The notes under the pieces are model-generated. The model worked only from the letters and a program-made list of their open reading frames with translations, was not told where the DNA came from and searched no databases. Source: Pseudomonas vlassakiae (GTDB lineage Bacteria > Pseudomonadota > Gammaproteobacteria > Pseudomonadales > Pseudomonadaceae). From it: a DNA stretch of 64,000 nucleotides. The translations under genes and the position numbers were made by a program. The first letter of the stretch is position 1; each line of letters starts with the position of its first letter. Positions 16,496-24,544 of this stretch are shown one piece after another. The stretch is taken from positions 105,751 through 169,750 of the forward strand of contig NZ_JABWRP020000015.1 of assembly GCF_014269035.2 (NCBI RefSeq), read 5' to 3'.

Positions 16496-17443
16496 GTGAA
16501 AATCTGCATTCTCGGTGCCGGTGCCCTGGGTTGCGCCATTGGCGCGGCCTTGAGCGAGGTGGGGCATGAAACCTGGCTGTTGAACCGTGGCCGTGCGCAT
16601 GTCGAGGCCATGAACCTGCACGGGCTGCAGGTGCAGGACGAACGCGGCGAGCGCCAGGTGCGGGTCAACGCCGCAATTGATGCCGAGGACGTCGGCGTGG
16701 CAGACCTGGTGGTGGTGCTGGTCAAGTCGTTCCACACCGCCGAGGCCATTGCCGGTGCCAGCGCGCTGATCGGGCCGCAGACGCTGGTGCTGTCGCTGCA
16801 GAACGGCCTGGGCCACGAGGACATCCTGGCCGAGGCGGTAGGGCGCGAGCGGGTGCTGGCGGGCAAGACCTACGTCGGCGGCGTGCTGCTGGCGCCGGGT
16901 TCGATCCGTGCCGGTGTGGCGGGCAAGCAGACCTTCATCGGCGAGCTGGACGGCCAGCTCACGCCCCGTGTGCAAGCCATTGCCGCCGCCTTCAACGGCG
17001 CCGGGCTGGCCACCACGGTCAGCGACAACATCCTCGGCACCATGTGGGACAAGCTTCTAGTGAACGTCGCCACCGGCGCGCTGAGCGGCATCACCATGCT
17101 CAGCTACGGCCAGCTGTACAGCGAGCCGCTGCTCGAAAGCACCGCCAAGGCCGCCGTGGCCGAAGCCATCGCCGTGGCCGAGCGCGCCGGCATCCGCCTG
17201 AGCCTGACCAGCCCCGAGGCTGCCTGGACGCTGGCCGCCGAAGGCCTGCCGGCGAGTTTCCGCACCTCGATGCTGCAAAGCCTGGAAAAAGGCTCGATCA
17301 CCGAAATCGACTTCATCAACGGCTCCGTCGTGCGCTGGGGCCAGCGCCATGGCGTGGCCACACCGGTCAACGCAACCCTGGTGGCCTGCATCAAGGGCAT
17401 CGAACGCGCCATGGCCGATCACCAGAAGAGGGAAAACCCATGA
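16496..17443 (+). CDS. Ketopantoate reductase family (ApbA/PanE-like) oxidoreductase
   Basis: NAD(P)-dependent reductase of 315 residues. A Rossmann motif GAGALGCAIG is at residues 7-16. The C-terminal helical domain contains the catalytic Lys region MWDKLLVNVATGALSG and the SMLQSLEKGSITEIDFINGSV block that defines 2-dehydropantoate 2-reductases. First gene of a tight operon whose members are catabolic rather than vitamin-related. I infer it reduces a 2-oxo acid or 3-oxo intermediate of that pathway, not ketopantoate. The start has CAGGAGGTCTGCGAC upstream. Its stop overlaps the next ATG. Confidence 0.85.
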   Translation: MKICILGAGALGCAIGAALSEVGHETWLLNRGRAHVEAMNLHGLQVQDERGERQVRVNAAIDAEDVGVADLVVVLVKSFHTAEAIAGASALIGPQTLVLSLQNGLGHEDILAEAVGRERVLAGKTYVGGVLLAPGSIRAGVAGKQTFIGELDGQLTPRVQAIAAAFNGAGLATTVSDNILGTMWDKLLVNVATGALSGITMLSYGQLYSEPLLESTAKAAVAEAIAVAERAGIRLSLTSPEAAWTLAAEGLPASFRTSMLQSLEKGSITEIDFINGSVVRWGQRHGVATPVNATLVACIKGIERAMADHQKRENP

Positions 17444-17838
17444 GCCAGCCAAAAGCCTACCTCGAACATGTCGCGTTCTGGGTGCGCGACATCCAGTGGC
17501 ATATCCGTTTCTTCAGCGAAGTGTGCGGCATGACCATGCGCGAAGTGCAGGGCGACCTCGAGCGGCCTGCGCAGTACTGGACCCTGGGTGGCCTGCAGTT
17601 CATCCACCAGCCGGACTTCGCCGGCCCGGAAGGGCGCATGGCGCACCTGGGCATCATGTGCGAAGACCTCGAAGCCGCCTTGGCGGCGGCCCAGCGTTTC
17701 GGCGTCAGCGAGATGCCCCAAGGGCGTAACTGGTTGCGCCTGCCCGACGGCCTGGCCGTGGAATTCATCCAGGCGTTGCCGGCGGCCTGCGTCGCCCAGG
17801 CCTTGGCCATCGACCCCCGCTCGGAGGTTCAGGCATGA
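17440..17838 (+). CDS. VOC (glyoxalase/dioxygenase superfamily) protein
   Basis: Small protein of 132 residues with two beta-alpha-beta-beta-beta units of the vicinal-oxygen-chelate fold. LEHVAFWVRDIQWHIRFFSEVCGM supplies the first metal-ligand position (His). MAHLGIMCEDLEAAL starts the second unit, and a Glu in LAVEFIQ is a plausible third ligand. VOC proteins act as epimerases, lyases, isomerases or extradiol dioxygenases. Size and pairing with CoA genes make a metal-dependent isomerase or epimerase possible (inference). ATGA overlaps at both ends show strict coupling with PanE-like and MaoC genes. Confidence 0.8.
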   Translation: MSQPKAYLEHVAFWVRDIQWHIRFFSEVCGMTMREVQGDLERPAQYWTLGGLQFIHQPDFAGPEGRMAHLGIMCEDLEAALAAAQRFGVSEMPQGRNWLRLPDGLAVEFIQALPAACVAQALAIDPRSEVQA

Positions 17839-18290
17839 GCGTGGTGGAAAGATACTGGGACGACGCCCGCGAAGGCGATGAATGCATCAGCCCGACCTAC
17901 ACCGTGACCCGCGAACGGATCCTGGCCTACGCCGACCTGACCGGTGACCACACCCCGGTGCACGTCGACGAGGCGTACGCCAACGCCAGCCACTTCGGCT
18001 GCCTGGTCGCCCACGGCCTGTTCGGGCTGTCGATTGCCGACGGCCTGAAGACCCAGTGCGACTACCGTTTCCTGCCGGGCATGTCGCTGGGCTGGACCTG
18101 GGACTTCGTGCTGCCGATCAAGGTCAACGATGTGTTGCACGTGCGCATGCGCGTGGGGGCGATGCGCCCGAGCAAAAGCCGGCCAGGGTGGGGCATCGTG
18201 GTGCTGCCCTCGGAGCTGATCAACCAGCACGGCGAAGTCGTGCAGCGCGGCGAGCACCGGCTGATGGTGCCGCGGAGGGCCGAAGCATGA
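17835..18290 (+). CDS. MaoC-like (hydratase 2) acyl-CoA hydratase
   Basis: Protein of 151 residues with a single hot-dog domain. YADLTGDHTPVHVDEAYA plus LVAHGLFGLS match the hydratase-2 signature with catalytic Asp and His. It probably adds or removes water across the double bond of an enoyl-CoA. The immediate neighbour is a CaiB/BaiF CoA-transferase, a pair known from mesaconate/citramalate-type pathways, so the substrate may be a branched dicarboxylic or cyclic acyl-CoA (inference). Both ends overlap neighbours by 4 bp. Confidence 0.87.
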   Translation: MSVVERYWDDAREGDECISPTYTVTRERILAYADLTGDHTPVHVDEAYANASHFGCLVAHGLFGLSIADGLKTQCDYRFLPGMSLGWTWDFVLPIKVNDVLHVRMRVGAMRPSKSRPGWGIVVLPSELINQHGEVVQRGEHRLMVPRRAEA

Positions 18291-19519
18291 GCCAGGCATT
18301 GCCATTGGCGGGTATCCGCGTCATCGACTACAGCCACTTCCTCGCCGGCCCCTATGTCGGGCGCTGCCTGGCAGCCCTGGGCGCAGAGGTGATCAAGGTC
18401 GAGCGGCCGGGCAGCGGCGATGCCGGCCGGCAGCATGCATTCACCCTGGACGACCAGCAGAGCGGTTACTTCCTGCAGCTGAACATGGGCAAGCAGGGCG
18501 TCAGCGTGAACATGAAGGACCCGCGCGGCAAGGCCTTCATGCAGCGCCTGACCGATTCGGCCGACGTGTTCATCGAAAACTACCGCCCCGGCGCCCTGGA
18601 CAAGCTGGGCCTGGGCTACGCCGAACTCGCGGCGCGCAACCCGCGCCTGGTGTACTGCTCGATTTCCGCCTACGGCCATACCGGGCCGGACGCCCACCGC
18701 GCCGGCTTCGGGCTGATCGCCGAGGCCAAGAGCGGGATCATGCAGATGGTCGGCGTGCCCGGCGAAGCGCCGCCGCTGCTGCGCATTTCGCTGGGCGACA
18801 TGTACACCGGCATCCATGCCGTGGCGGCAATCAATGCGGCGCTGCTGGGCCGGGCCAACAGCGGCCGCGGCCAGCACATCGACATGGCCCTGTACGACAC
18901 GCTGGTGTCGATGCATGAGTACGCGGTGCAGTGCTACACCTTGTCCGATGGCACCGTGTTGCCGGAACAGACGGGCCATGACATGCCCACCTCGACCCTG
19001 TACGGCGTGTTCCGCGCTGCCGATGGCGACCTGGTGATCGCCGCCCAGGTCGACGATGCCTGGCAACGCTTTGCCGCCATGCTCGAAGCCAACGGTGGCC
19101 CGAGCGGGTTTGGCAGCGACACGCGCTACCACAGCCTCAACGGTCGCAACGCCCACCGCCAGGCGATCCTGGCCGTGGTCCGCGACTGGGTCGGCGCGCG
19201 CCAGGTGGCCGATATCCTGCAGCTGCTGGATGGCATCGACATCCCCAGCGCCAAGGTGCAGCGCATCGACGAGGTGCTGGCCGACCCGCAGATCCAGGCG
19301 CGCAACATGGTCATCGAACAGCAGCACCCGCGCTACGGCACCTTGCGCCTGCCCAACCTGCCGTTTCGCTTTTCCGACTGCGACACCACGATCCACCAGG
19401 TGGCTCCGGACCTCGGCCAGCACAACGCCGAAGTCGCCGCGGCACTTGGCTTCAGCCCCGAAGAAATCACCGCCATGCAGGCAGACGGTGTGCTGTTCAC
19501 CCACGGAGATGCACGATGA
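18287..19519 (+). CDS. CaiB/BaiF family (class III) CoA-transferase
   Basis: Protein of 410 residues. VIDYSHFLAGPYVGRCLAALGAEVIKVERP is the family N-terminus. The region LLRISLGDMYTGIHAVAA contains the Asp that forms the acyl anhydride intermediate in formyl-CoA transferase. It moves CoA from a donor thioester to a carboxylic acid and would open the CoA-dependent part of the pathway. It is enclosed between the MaoC-like gene and an AroE-like gene with 4-bp overlaps. The acid substrate is unknown; an alicyclic or hydroaromatic acid is suggested by the AroE/AroQ neighbours. Confidence 0.9.
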   Translation: MSQALPLAGIRVIDYSHFLAGPYVGRCLAALGAEVIKVERPGSGDAGRQHAFTLDDQQSGYFLQLNMGKQGVSVNMKDPRGKAFMQRLTDSADVFIENYRPGALDKLGLGYAELAARNPRLVYCSISAYGHTGPDAHRAGFGLIAEAKSGIMQMVGVPGEAPPLLRISLGDMYTGIHAVAAINAALLGRANSGRGQHIDMALYDTLVSMHEYAVQCYTLSDGTVLPEQTGHDMPTSTLYGVFRAADGDLVIAAQVDDAWQRFAAMLEANGGPSGFGSDTRYHSLNGRNAHRQAILAVVRDWVGARQVADILQLLDGIDIPSAKVQRIDEVLADPQIQARNMVIEQQHPRYGTLRLPNLPFRFSDCDTTIHQVAPDLGQHNAEVAAALGFSPEEITAMQADGVLFTHGDAR

Positions 19520-20334
19520 GCGACCGCTATGCAGTGATCGGCCGGCCGATCAACCACACCAAGTCCCCATTGATCCATGGCCTGTTCGCCGAGGCCACTG
19601 GCCAGGCCCTGGAGTACGGCGCCATCGAGGGCGAGCTGGAGGGCTTCGAGACCCAGGTGCTGCAGTTGCGCAGCGAGGGCGGGCTGGGCATGAACATCAC
19701 CGCGCCGTTCAAGCTGCGCGCCTTCGAGCTGGCCGACCGGCGCAGCGAGCGTGCGCAGCTGGCACGGGCGGCCAATGCGCTGAAGTTCGAGGATGGCAGC
19801 ATCTACGCCGAGAACTTCGATGGCATTGGCCTGCTGCGGGATATCGAGCAGAACCTCGGTGAACCGCTGCGCCAGCGCCGGGTGCTGTTGCTCGGTGCCG
19901 GCGGCGCAGTGCGCGGCGCCTTGCTGCCGTTCCTGCAGGCCGGGCCGCGTGAGCTGGTGATCGCCAACCGCGACATGGCCAAGGCAGTGGCCTTGCGCAA
20001 CGAACTGGATCACCCCCGGCTGCGCATCAGCCGTTATGAAGAACTGGACGGGCAAGCCTTCGATATTGTTGTCAACGCCACCTCCGCGAGCCTGACCGGT
20101 GAGTTGCCGCCGCTGCCTGCTGGCGTGCTGGGCGGCGCGCGCCTGGCCTATGAGCTGGCCTATGGCAAAGGCCTGACACCATTCCTGCGCATGGCGCAGG
20201 CGCAAGGTGTGGCGCGCCTGGCCGATGGCGTCGGCATGCTGGTGGAACAGGCGGCAGAAGCATTTGCCTGGTGGCGCGGGGTACGGCCTGAAACCCGTGC
20301 CGTGATCGACCGCCTGACCATTCCCCTGGAGTGA
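19516..20334 (+). CDS. aroE: Shikimate dehydrogenase-like (AroE family) oxidoreductase
   Basis: Protein of 272 residues. The substrate-domain residues are largely kept: INHTKSPLIH (one of the two usual serines is Thr), Lys in ITAPFKLRAFELAD, AANAL and NFDGIGLL with the catalytic Asp. The nucleotide motif is GAGGAVRGALL. After it, NRDMAKA has Asp where NADP enzymes often have Thr, so NAD use is possible. The location in a CoA-linked operon with an AroQ-like gene argues for a catabolic paralogue acting on a hydroaromatic acid such as quinate or shikimate, not the housekeeping AroE. The symbol denotes family only. Confidence 0.85.
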   Translation: MSDRYAVIGRPINHTKSPLIHGLFAEATGQALEYGAIEGELEGFETQVLQLRSEGGLGMNITAPFKLRAFELADRRSERAQLARAANALKFEDGSIYAENFDGIGLLRDIEQNLGEPLRQRRVLLLGAGGAVRGALLPFLQAGPRELVIANRDMAKAVALRNELDHPRLRISRYEELDGQAFDIVVNATSASLTGELPPLPAGVLGGARLAYELAYGKGLTPFLRMAQAQGVARLADGVGMLVEQAAEAFAWWRGVRPETRAVIDRLTIPLE

Positions 20335-20337
20335 GCC

Positions 20338-20775
20338 ATGCCCGCCAATGTCCTGATGCTGCACGGCATCAACCACAACATGTTCGGCAAGCGCGACCCG
20401 CGCCAGTACGGCACGGCCACCCTGGCCGACATCGACCAGGCCCTGCAGGCGCTGGGCGAGGAACTCGGTGCACAGGTAGAGTGCTTCCAGACCAACTACG
20501 AAGGCGCAATGTGCGAACGCATCCATCGGGCCTATGAGCAACGGGTGGATGCCGTGCTGATCAATGCCGGGGCCTGGACCCATTACAGCTACGGCATTCG
20601 TGACGCACTGGCGATTGTCGAGGCGCCGGTGGTCGAAGTGCATATGTCGAACATCCACGCCAGAGAGCCGTTCCGCCATCACTCGGTATTTGCCGAGGTG
20701 GTGCGCGGGCAGATCTGCGGGTTTGGCGTCGAGACCTACCTGCTGGCATTGCGTGCGGCGCTGAACATGATCTGA
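20338..20775 (+). CDS. aroQ: Variant type II 3-dehydroquinate dehydratase (AroQ family)
   Basis: Protein of 145 residues, the normal size of the dodecameric enzyme that dehydrates 3-dehydroquinate to 3-dehydroshikimate. Catalytic residues appear conserved: Asn in HGINHN, Arg and Tyr in GKRDPRQYG, Asn and His in INAGAWTHY, Asp in IRDAL, and VEVHMSNIHAREPFRHHS. Two active-site loops diverge from the usual NGPNLN and THTSVALRDA, reading HGINHNMFG and THYSYGIRDA. I infer a paralogue with changed substrate. It sits 3 bp after the AroE-like gene and overlaps the untranslated leader of the exporter. Confidence 0.87.
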   Translation: MPANVLMLHGINHNMFGKRDPRQYGTATLADIDQALQALGEELGAQVECFQTNYEGAMCERIHRAYEQRVDAVLINAGAWTHYSYGIRDALAIVEAPVVEVHMSNIHAREPFRHHSVFAEVVRGQICGFGVETYLLALRAALNMI

Positions 20776-20834
20776 TGGCCGGCGCGCCTGCACAAAGCGC
20801 GCAGGTCCGGACCCATCAATCACCGGAGGGACTC

Positions 20835-22229
20835 GTGAACGCGTCTCGGCACACCACTTTCATCGCCTTGCTGGTCGCCATTACCTTCTTCATGGAGAAC
20901 CTCGACGCCACCGTCATCGCCACGGCGTTGCCGCAGATGGCCCGTGACTTCGCCGAGCACCCGGTCAGCCTGAACATCGGCATCAGCGCCTACCTGCTGG
21001 CGGTGGCGGTGTTCATCCCGCTCAGCGGTTGGCTGGCCGACCGCTTTGGCGCGCGGCAGGTGTTCGCCGGGGCCATCGCCCTGTTCACCCTGGCGTCGTG
21101 GCTCTGCGGCCTGGCGACCGACCTGGAGACCTTCGTCGTCGCACGGGTGCTGCAAGGCATCGGCGGGGCGCTGATGGTGCCGGTCGGCCGCCTGGTGGTG
21201 TTGCGCACCACCGACAAGCAGGACCTGGTGAAGAGGCTCGCGGTGATCACCTGGCCCGGGCTGGTCGCGCCGGTACTGGGGCCACCCATCGGCGGGCTGA
21301 TCGTCACCCACCTGTCGTGGCCGTGGATCTTCTATCTGAACATACCGCTTGGCGTGCTGGCCATTGCGGCAGCGTGGTGGCTGATTCCCGCTGGCCGCTC
21401 CAGCGAAGCGCGCCGTTTCGACCTGCTCGGCTTCGGCTTGCTCGCCTCGGCCTGCGCCGCGTGGTTGATCGGCCTGGAAATGCTCGGTTCGCTGGCCGCT
21501 GGCAGCCTGCCTGGCGGGGCGGTACTGGTGGCAGCGGGCGGCTTGCTGAGCTGGCTCGCGGTTCGCCATTGCCAGCGCCACCCGGCGCCGCTGTTGCCAT
21601 TGGCAGCCATGGGCATCGCTACGTTCAGGGCCAGCATCGTCGGCGGTACGCTGTTCCGCCTGTCGATTAGCGCCTTGCCGTTCCTGATTCCGCTGATGCT
21701 GCAGGTCGGCTTCGGCCTGTCACCGGTGGATGCCGGCTGGCTGGTGCTGGCGATCTTCGCTGGCAACCTGGCGATGAAGCCGTTCACCACCGGTTTGCTG
21801 CGCCGCTATGGTTTCCGCCGCGTATTGCTGGTCAATGGCATGATCGGTGTCTGCAGCATCCTGGCCTGCCTGGGCTTGCAGCAGGGCATGCCGTGGTACT
21901 GGATGGCGCTGGTGCTGTTCATGGGCGGGCTGTCACGTTCGATGCAGTTCACCACCTACAATGCCGTCGGTTTCTCCGAGGTGCCCAAGCCACAGATGGG
22001 CGAGGCGTCGACACTGTTCAGCATGTTCTTCCAGCTGGCGATGGCGCTGGGGGTCGCCGTGGTGGCGCTGTTGTTGCGGCTAGCGATGATTGTGCGCGGC
22101 GGCGAGGGTGGGATGACGGTCAGCGACTTCCACTTTGCGTTGCTCGGCGTGGCGCTGATTGCCTGCCTCGCGCTGGTCGATGCCGTGCGCCTGCCCGGCA
22201 ATGCTGGCGAGCAGGTATTGCGCACGTAA
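20835..22229 (+). CDS. MFS transporter, DHA2 (EmrB/QacA-like) type
   Basis: Inner-membrane protein of 464 residues with about 14 hydrophobic segments. MENLDATVIATALPQMA is the DHA2 motif of helix 1, GWLADRFGARQVF is the motif A loop, and VLQGIGGALMVPVGRL and LGPPIGGLIV correspond to helices 4 and 5. I use GTG 20835 with GGAGGG six bases upstream instead of an ATG at 20775 lacking a site. It is the last gene of the LysR-controlled operon. It may export a pathway product or toxic intermediate; import is also possible. No EmrA-type adaptor is adjacent. Confidence 0.87.
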   Translation: MNASRHTTFIALLVAITFFMENLDATVIATALPQMARDFAEHPVSLNIGISAYLLAVAVFIPLSGWLADRFGARQVFAGAIALFTLASWLCGLATDLETFVVARVLQGIGGALMVPVGRLVVLRTTDKQDLVKRLAVITWPGLVAPVLGPPIGGLIVTHLSWPWIFYLNIPLGVLAIAAAWWLIPAGRSSEARRFDLLGFGLLASACAAWLIGLEMLGSLAAGSLPGGAVLVAAGGLLSWLAVRHCQRHPAPLLPLAAMGIATFRASIVGGTLFRLSISALPFLIPLMLQVGFGLSPVDAGWLVLAIFAGNLAMKPFTTGLLRRYGFRRVLLVNGMIGVCSILACLGLQQGMPWYWMALVLFMGGLSRSMQFTTYNAVGFSEVPKPQMGEASTLFSMFFQLAMALGVAVVALLLRLAMIVRGGEGGMTVSDFHFALLGVALIACLALVDAVRLPGNAGEQVLRT

Positions 22230-22242
22230 TCGGCGTGCCGGC

Positions 22243-22998
22243 TCAGGCCCCCTTGCGCGATACCATCGCGGTCAAGGCTGCCCTGGCTGCATCGCTGTTG
22301 AGCCGCTCGATGAACAGCAGGCCTTCCTTGGCCACCGTGGCGGCCAGTGCTTCGCGCTGCGCATCCTTGAGCAGACGCTTGCTGATGCGCAGGGCAGCGG
22401 CTGGCAACTGTTGCAGGCGCCGCGCCAGCTTGACGGCGGCAGCCAGGCATTGCGCGCCATCTTCGAACAGTTCGCTCGCCAGGCCCCACTGCACTGCCTG
22501 TTCGCCATTCAGCGCCTGGTTGCACAGCAACAGCTGCGCCGCCCGCGCATGCCCCAGCATTTGCGGCAGCAACAGGCTCGCGCCAAACTCCGGGCATACG
22601 CCCAGTGCCACGAACGGCGTGCGCAGCTTGGCGTCACGGCTGATCAGCACCTGGTCGCAGTGCAGCAGCAGTGTGGTACCGATGCCGATCGCCGGCCCCG
22701 CAACCGCCGCGATCAGCGGCTTGTCCAGCGCCAGCACCGCCCACATCATGCGGAACACCGGGCTTTGAAGGTCGGTCGGGGGCTGGTCGAGAAAGTCCGC
22801 CAAGTCGTTGCCGGCGGTGAAGCACTCGGTGCTGCCGGTGATCAGGATCACCTCGACCTGCGGGTCGCCGTTGGCGGCTTCGAACAGCTCTGCCAGCCGC
22901 GTGTACATGGCGTTGGTCAGGGCGTTGAGCTTGTCCGCACGGTTCAGGCGCACGGTCAGCAGGCCTTCGTCGAGCTGCTGCTGGATCAGGTCGGTCAT
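22243..22998 (-). CDS. Enoyl-CoA hydratase/isomerase (crotonase) family protein
   Basis: Protein of 251 residues. VRLNRADKLNALTNAMY, the oxyanion-hole segment TAGNDLADF and AVAGPAIGIGTTLLLHCD are crotonase features. CPEFGAS stands where typical hydratases have the second catalytic Glu, consistent with either hydratase or isomerase activity. The start is ATG 22998 with AAAGG upstream. It is convergent with the DHA2 gene and divergent from a TetR-type regulator 105 bp away, which is therefore its likely repressor. It may supply an extra step to the adjacent CoA pathway. Confidence 0.87.
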   Translation of the reverse strand: MTDLIQQQLDEGLLTVRLNRADKLNALTNAMYTRLAELFEAANGDPQVEVILITGSTECFTAGNDLADFLDQPPTDLQSPVFRMMWAVLALDKPLIAAVAGPAIGIGTTLLLHCDQVLISRDAKLRTPFVALGVCPEFGASLLLPQMLGHARAAQLLLCNQALNGEQAVQWGLASELFEDGAQCLAAAVKLARRLQQLPAAALRISKRLLKDAQREALAATVAKEGLLFIERLNSDAARAALTAMVSRKGA

Positions 22999-23103
22999 GG
23001 CAATGCCTTTGTTATTGTCAGGGTGGCCGAGTATAAACAGGCTTTCGCGACCGAGGCGAGTTGCTATACAGTCGTTCAACTATTCGACCCACGAGTGCCC
23101 CCG

Positions 23104-23751
23104 ATGACCCAGGAAGCCCGCTTCAGCCGCATGCTGCCCGAACTGCGCAAGGCCAATCTGGTCGAGGCCACCCTGGCCTGCCTGAAGCGCCATGGTTTCC
23201 AGGGCGCCTCGATCCGCAAGATCTGCGCCGAAGCCGGGGTTTCGGTAGGCCTGATCAGCCACCATTATTCGGGCAAGGACGAGCTGGTCGCCGAAGCCTA
23301 CATGGCGGTCACTGGCCGGGTCATGCACCTGCTGCGCGAGGCCATGGCCCAGGCCGCGCCCAACGCCCGCGAACGGTTGTCGGCGTTCTTCCGTGGCTCG
23401 TTCAGCGCCGAGCTGCTCGACCCGCAGCTGCTCGATGCGTGGCTGGCGTTCTGGGGCGCGGTGAAGACCGCCGAGGCGATCAACCAGGTGCACGACCACT
23501 CCTATGGTGAATACCGCCGCGAACTGCGCACGCTGCTTGCCGAGCTTGCGCGGGAGGAGGGCTGGCAACACTTCGATGCCGACCTCGCCGCCATCAGCCT
23601 CAGCGCCTTGCTCGATGGCCTGTGGCTGGAGTCCGGGCTTAACCCGGGCACCTTTACCCCGGCCCAGGGCGTGCAGATCTGCGAGGCCTGGGTCGATGGC
23701 CTGCAGGCCGGTGGTCGGCAACGCTTCAGTACCGCCACCGAGGGCTGTTGA
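23104..23751 (+). CDS. TetR-family regulator (BetI-like)
   Basis: Regulator of 215 residues. The helix-turn-helix ASIRKICAEAGVSVGLISHHYSGKDELV is typical of the TetR family, and the C-terminal segment WLAFWGAVKTAEAINQVH resembles the BetI-type ligand domain. It is divergent from the crotonase gene; the 105-bp gap holds TTCAACTATTCG-like half sites but no clear palindrome. Ligands of this subgroup include acyl-CoAs and choline; here an acyl-CoA is suggested by the neighbour (inference). Confidence 0.87.
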   Translation: MTQEARFSRMLPELRKANLVEATLACLKRHGFQGASIRKICAEAGVSVGLISHHYSGKDELVAEAYMAVTGRVMHLLREAMAQAAPNARERLSAFFRGSFSAELLDPQLLDAWLAFWGAVKTAEAINQVHDHSYGEYRRELRTLLAELAREEGWQHFDADLAAISLSALLDGLWLESGLNPGTFTPAQGVQICEAWVDGLQAGGRQRFSTATEGC

Positions 23752-23827
23752 TCGACCGTTCAGCAATCGCTAGTCTTGGCTCACTCTAATAAAAATATCG
23801 CCTTCGGGCACTTCAGGACTAACCGCA

Positions 23828-24544
23828 ATGACCTCTCAGGTACTGGTCGTCGATGACGATCCGCTGATTCGTGACTTGCTCCAGGCTTACCTGTCCCAGG
23901 AAGGCTATACCGTCCACTGTGCCGCTACGGCGGAACAGGCCGAAACGCTGCTGAGCGAGCAGCCGGTGGAACTGGTGATGCTCGACATCCGCCTGCCGGG
24001 CAAGGACGGCCTGACCCTGACCCGTGAACTGCGGGTGCGCTCGGAAGTGGGGATCATCCTGATCACCGGGCGCAACGACGAGATCGACCGCATCGTCGGC
24101 CTGGAATGCGGCGCTGACGATTATGTGAGCAAACCGCTCAACCCCCGCGAACTGGTGTCCCGCGCCAAGAACCTGATCCGCCGCGTGCGCCACGCCCAGG
24201 GCGCCCGGCCAGCCAGCGTGGCCACCGCCACCCTCAAGCAGTTCGGCGACTGGTCGCTGGACTGCGACCGCCGCCGCCTGATCGATGCGCAGGGCGGCGA
24301 AACCCTGTTGACCCATGGCGAGTTCCAGCTGCTCAGCGTGTTCTTGCGCAACAGCGGCCACACCCTGAGCCGCGACCAGCTGATGGACCAGATCCGCAAC
24401 CGTGAGTGGGTGCCCAACGACCGTTCCATCGACGTGTTGGTCGGCCGCCTGCGGCGCAAGCTGCACGACGACCCCGCCGAGCCTGAACTGATCATCACCA
24501 TCCACGGCGCCGGTTATCTGTTCACCGCCAGCGTGGCCGCGTGA
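23828..24544 (+). CDS. OmpR/PhoB-type response regulator
   Basis: Protein of 238 residues with an N-terminal receiver domain (acidic pocket VVDDDP, phosphorylated Asp53 in LDIRLPG, Thr in LITGR, Lys in VSKPL) and a C-terminal winged helix (TLSRDQLMDQIRNREW, IDVLVGRLRRKL). It resembles TorR of the Tor phosphorelay. GTGA overlap with the following periplasmic binding protein gene and then the hybrid kinase shows that the three work together. An AT-rich -10-like stretch lies at 23785-23800. Confidence 0.93.
   Translation: MTSQVLVVDDDPLIRDLLQAYLSQEGYTVHCAATAEQAETLLSEQPVELVMLDIRLPGKDGLTLTRELRVRSEVGIILITGRNDEIDRIVGLECGADDYVSKPLNPRELVSRAKNLIRRVRHAQGARPASVATATLKQFGDWSLDCDRRRLIDAQGGETLLTHGEFQLLSVFLRNSGHTLSRDQLMDQIRNREWVPNDRSIDVLVGRLRRKLHDDPAEPELIITIHGAGYLFTASVAA

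Noticed and set aside
23000..23103. TetR operator palindrome in the crotonase/TetR gap
   Set aside because: Only 4-bp arms (GTCG and CGAC around TTCAACTATT) could be found, too weak to list as a site.
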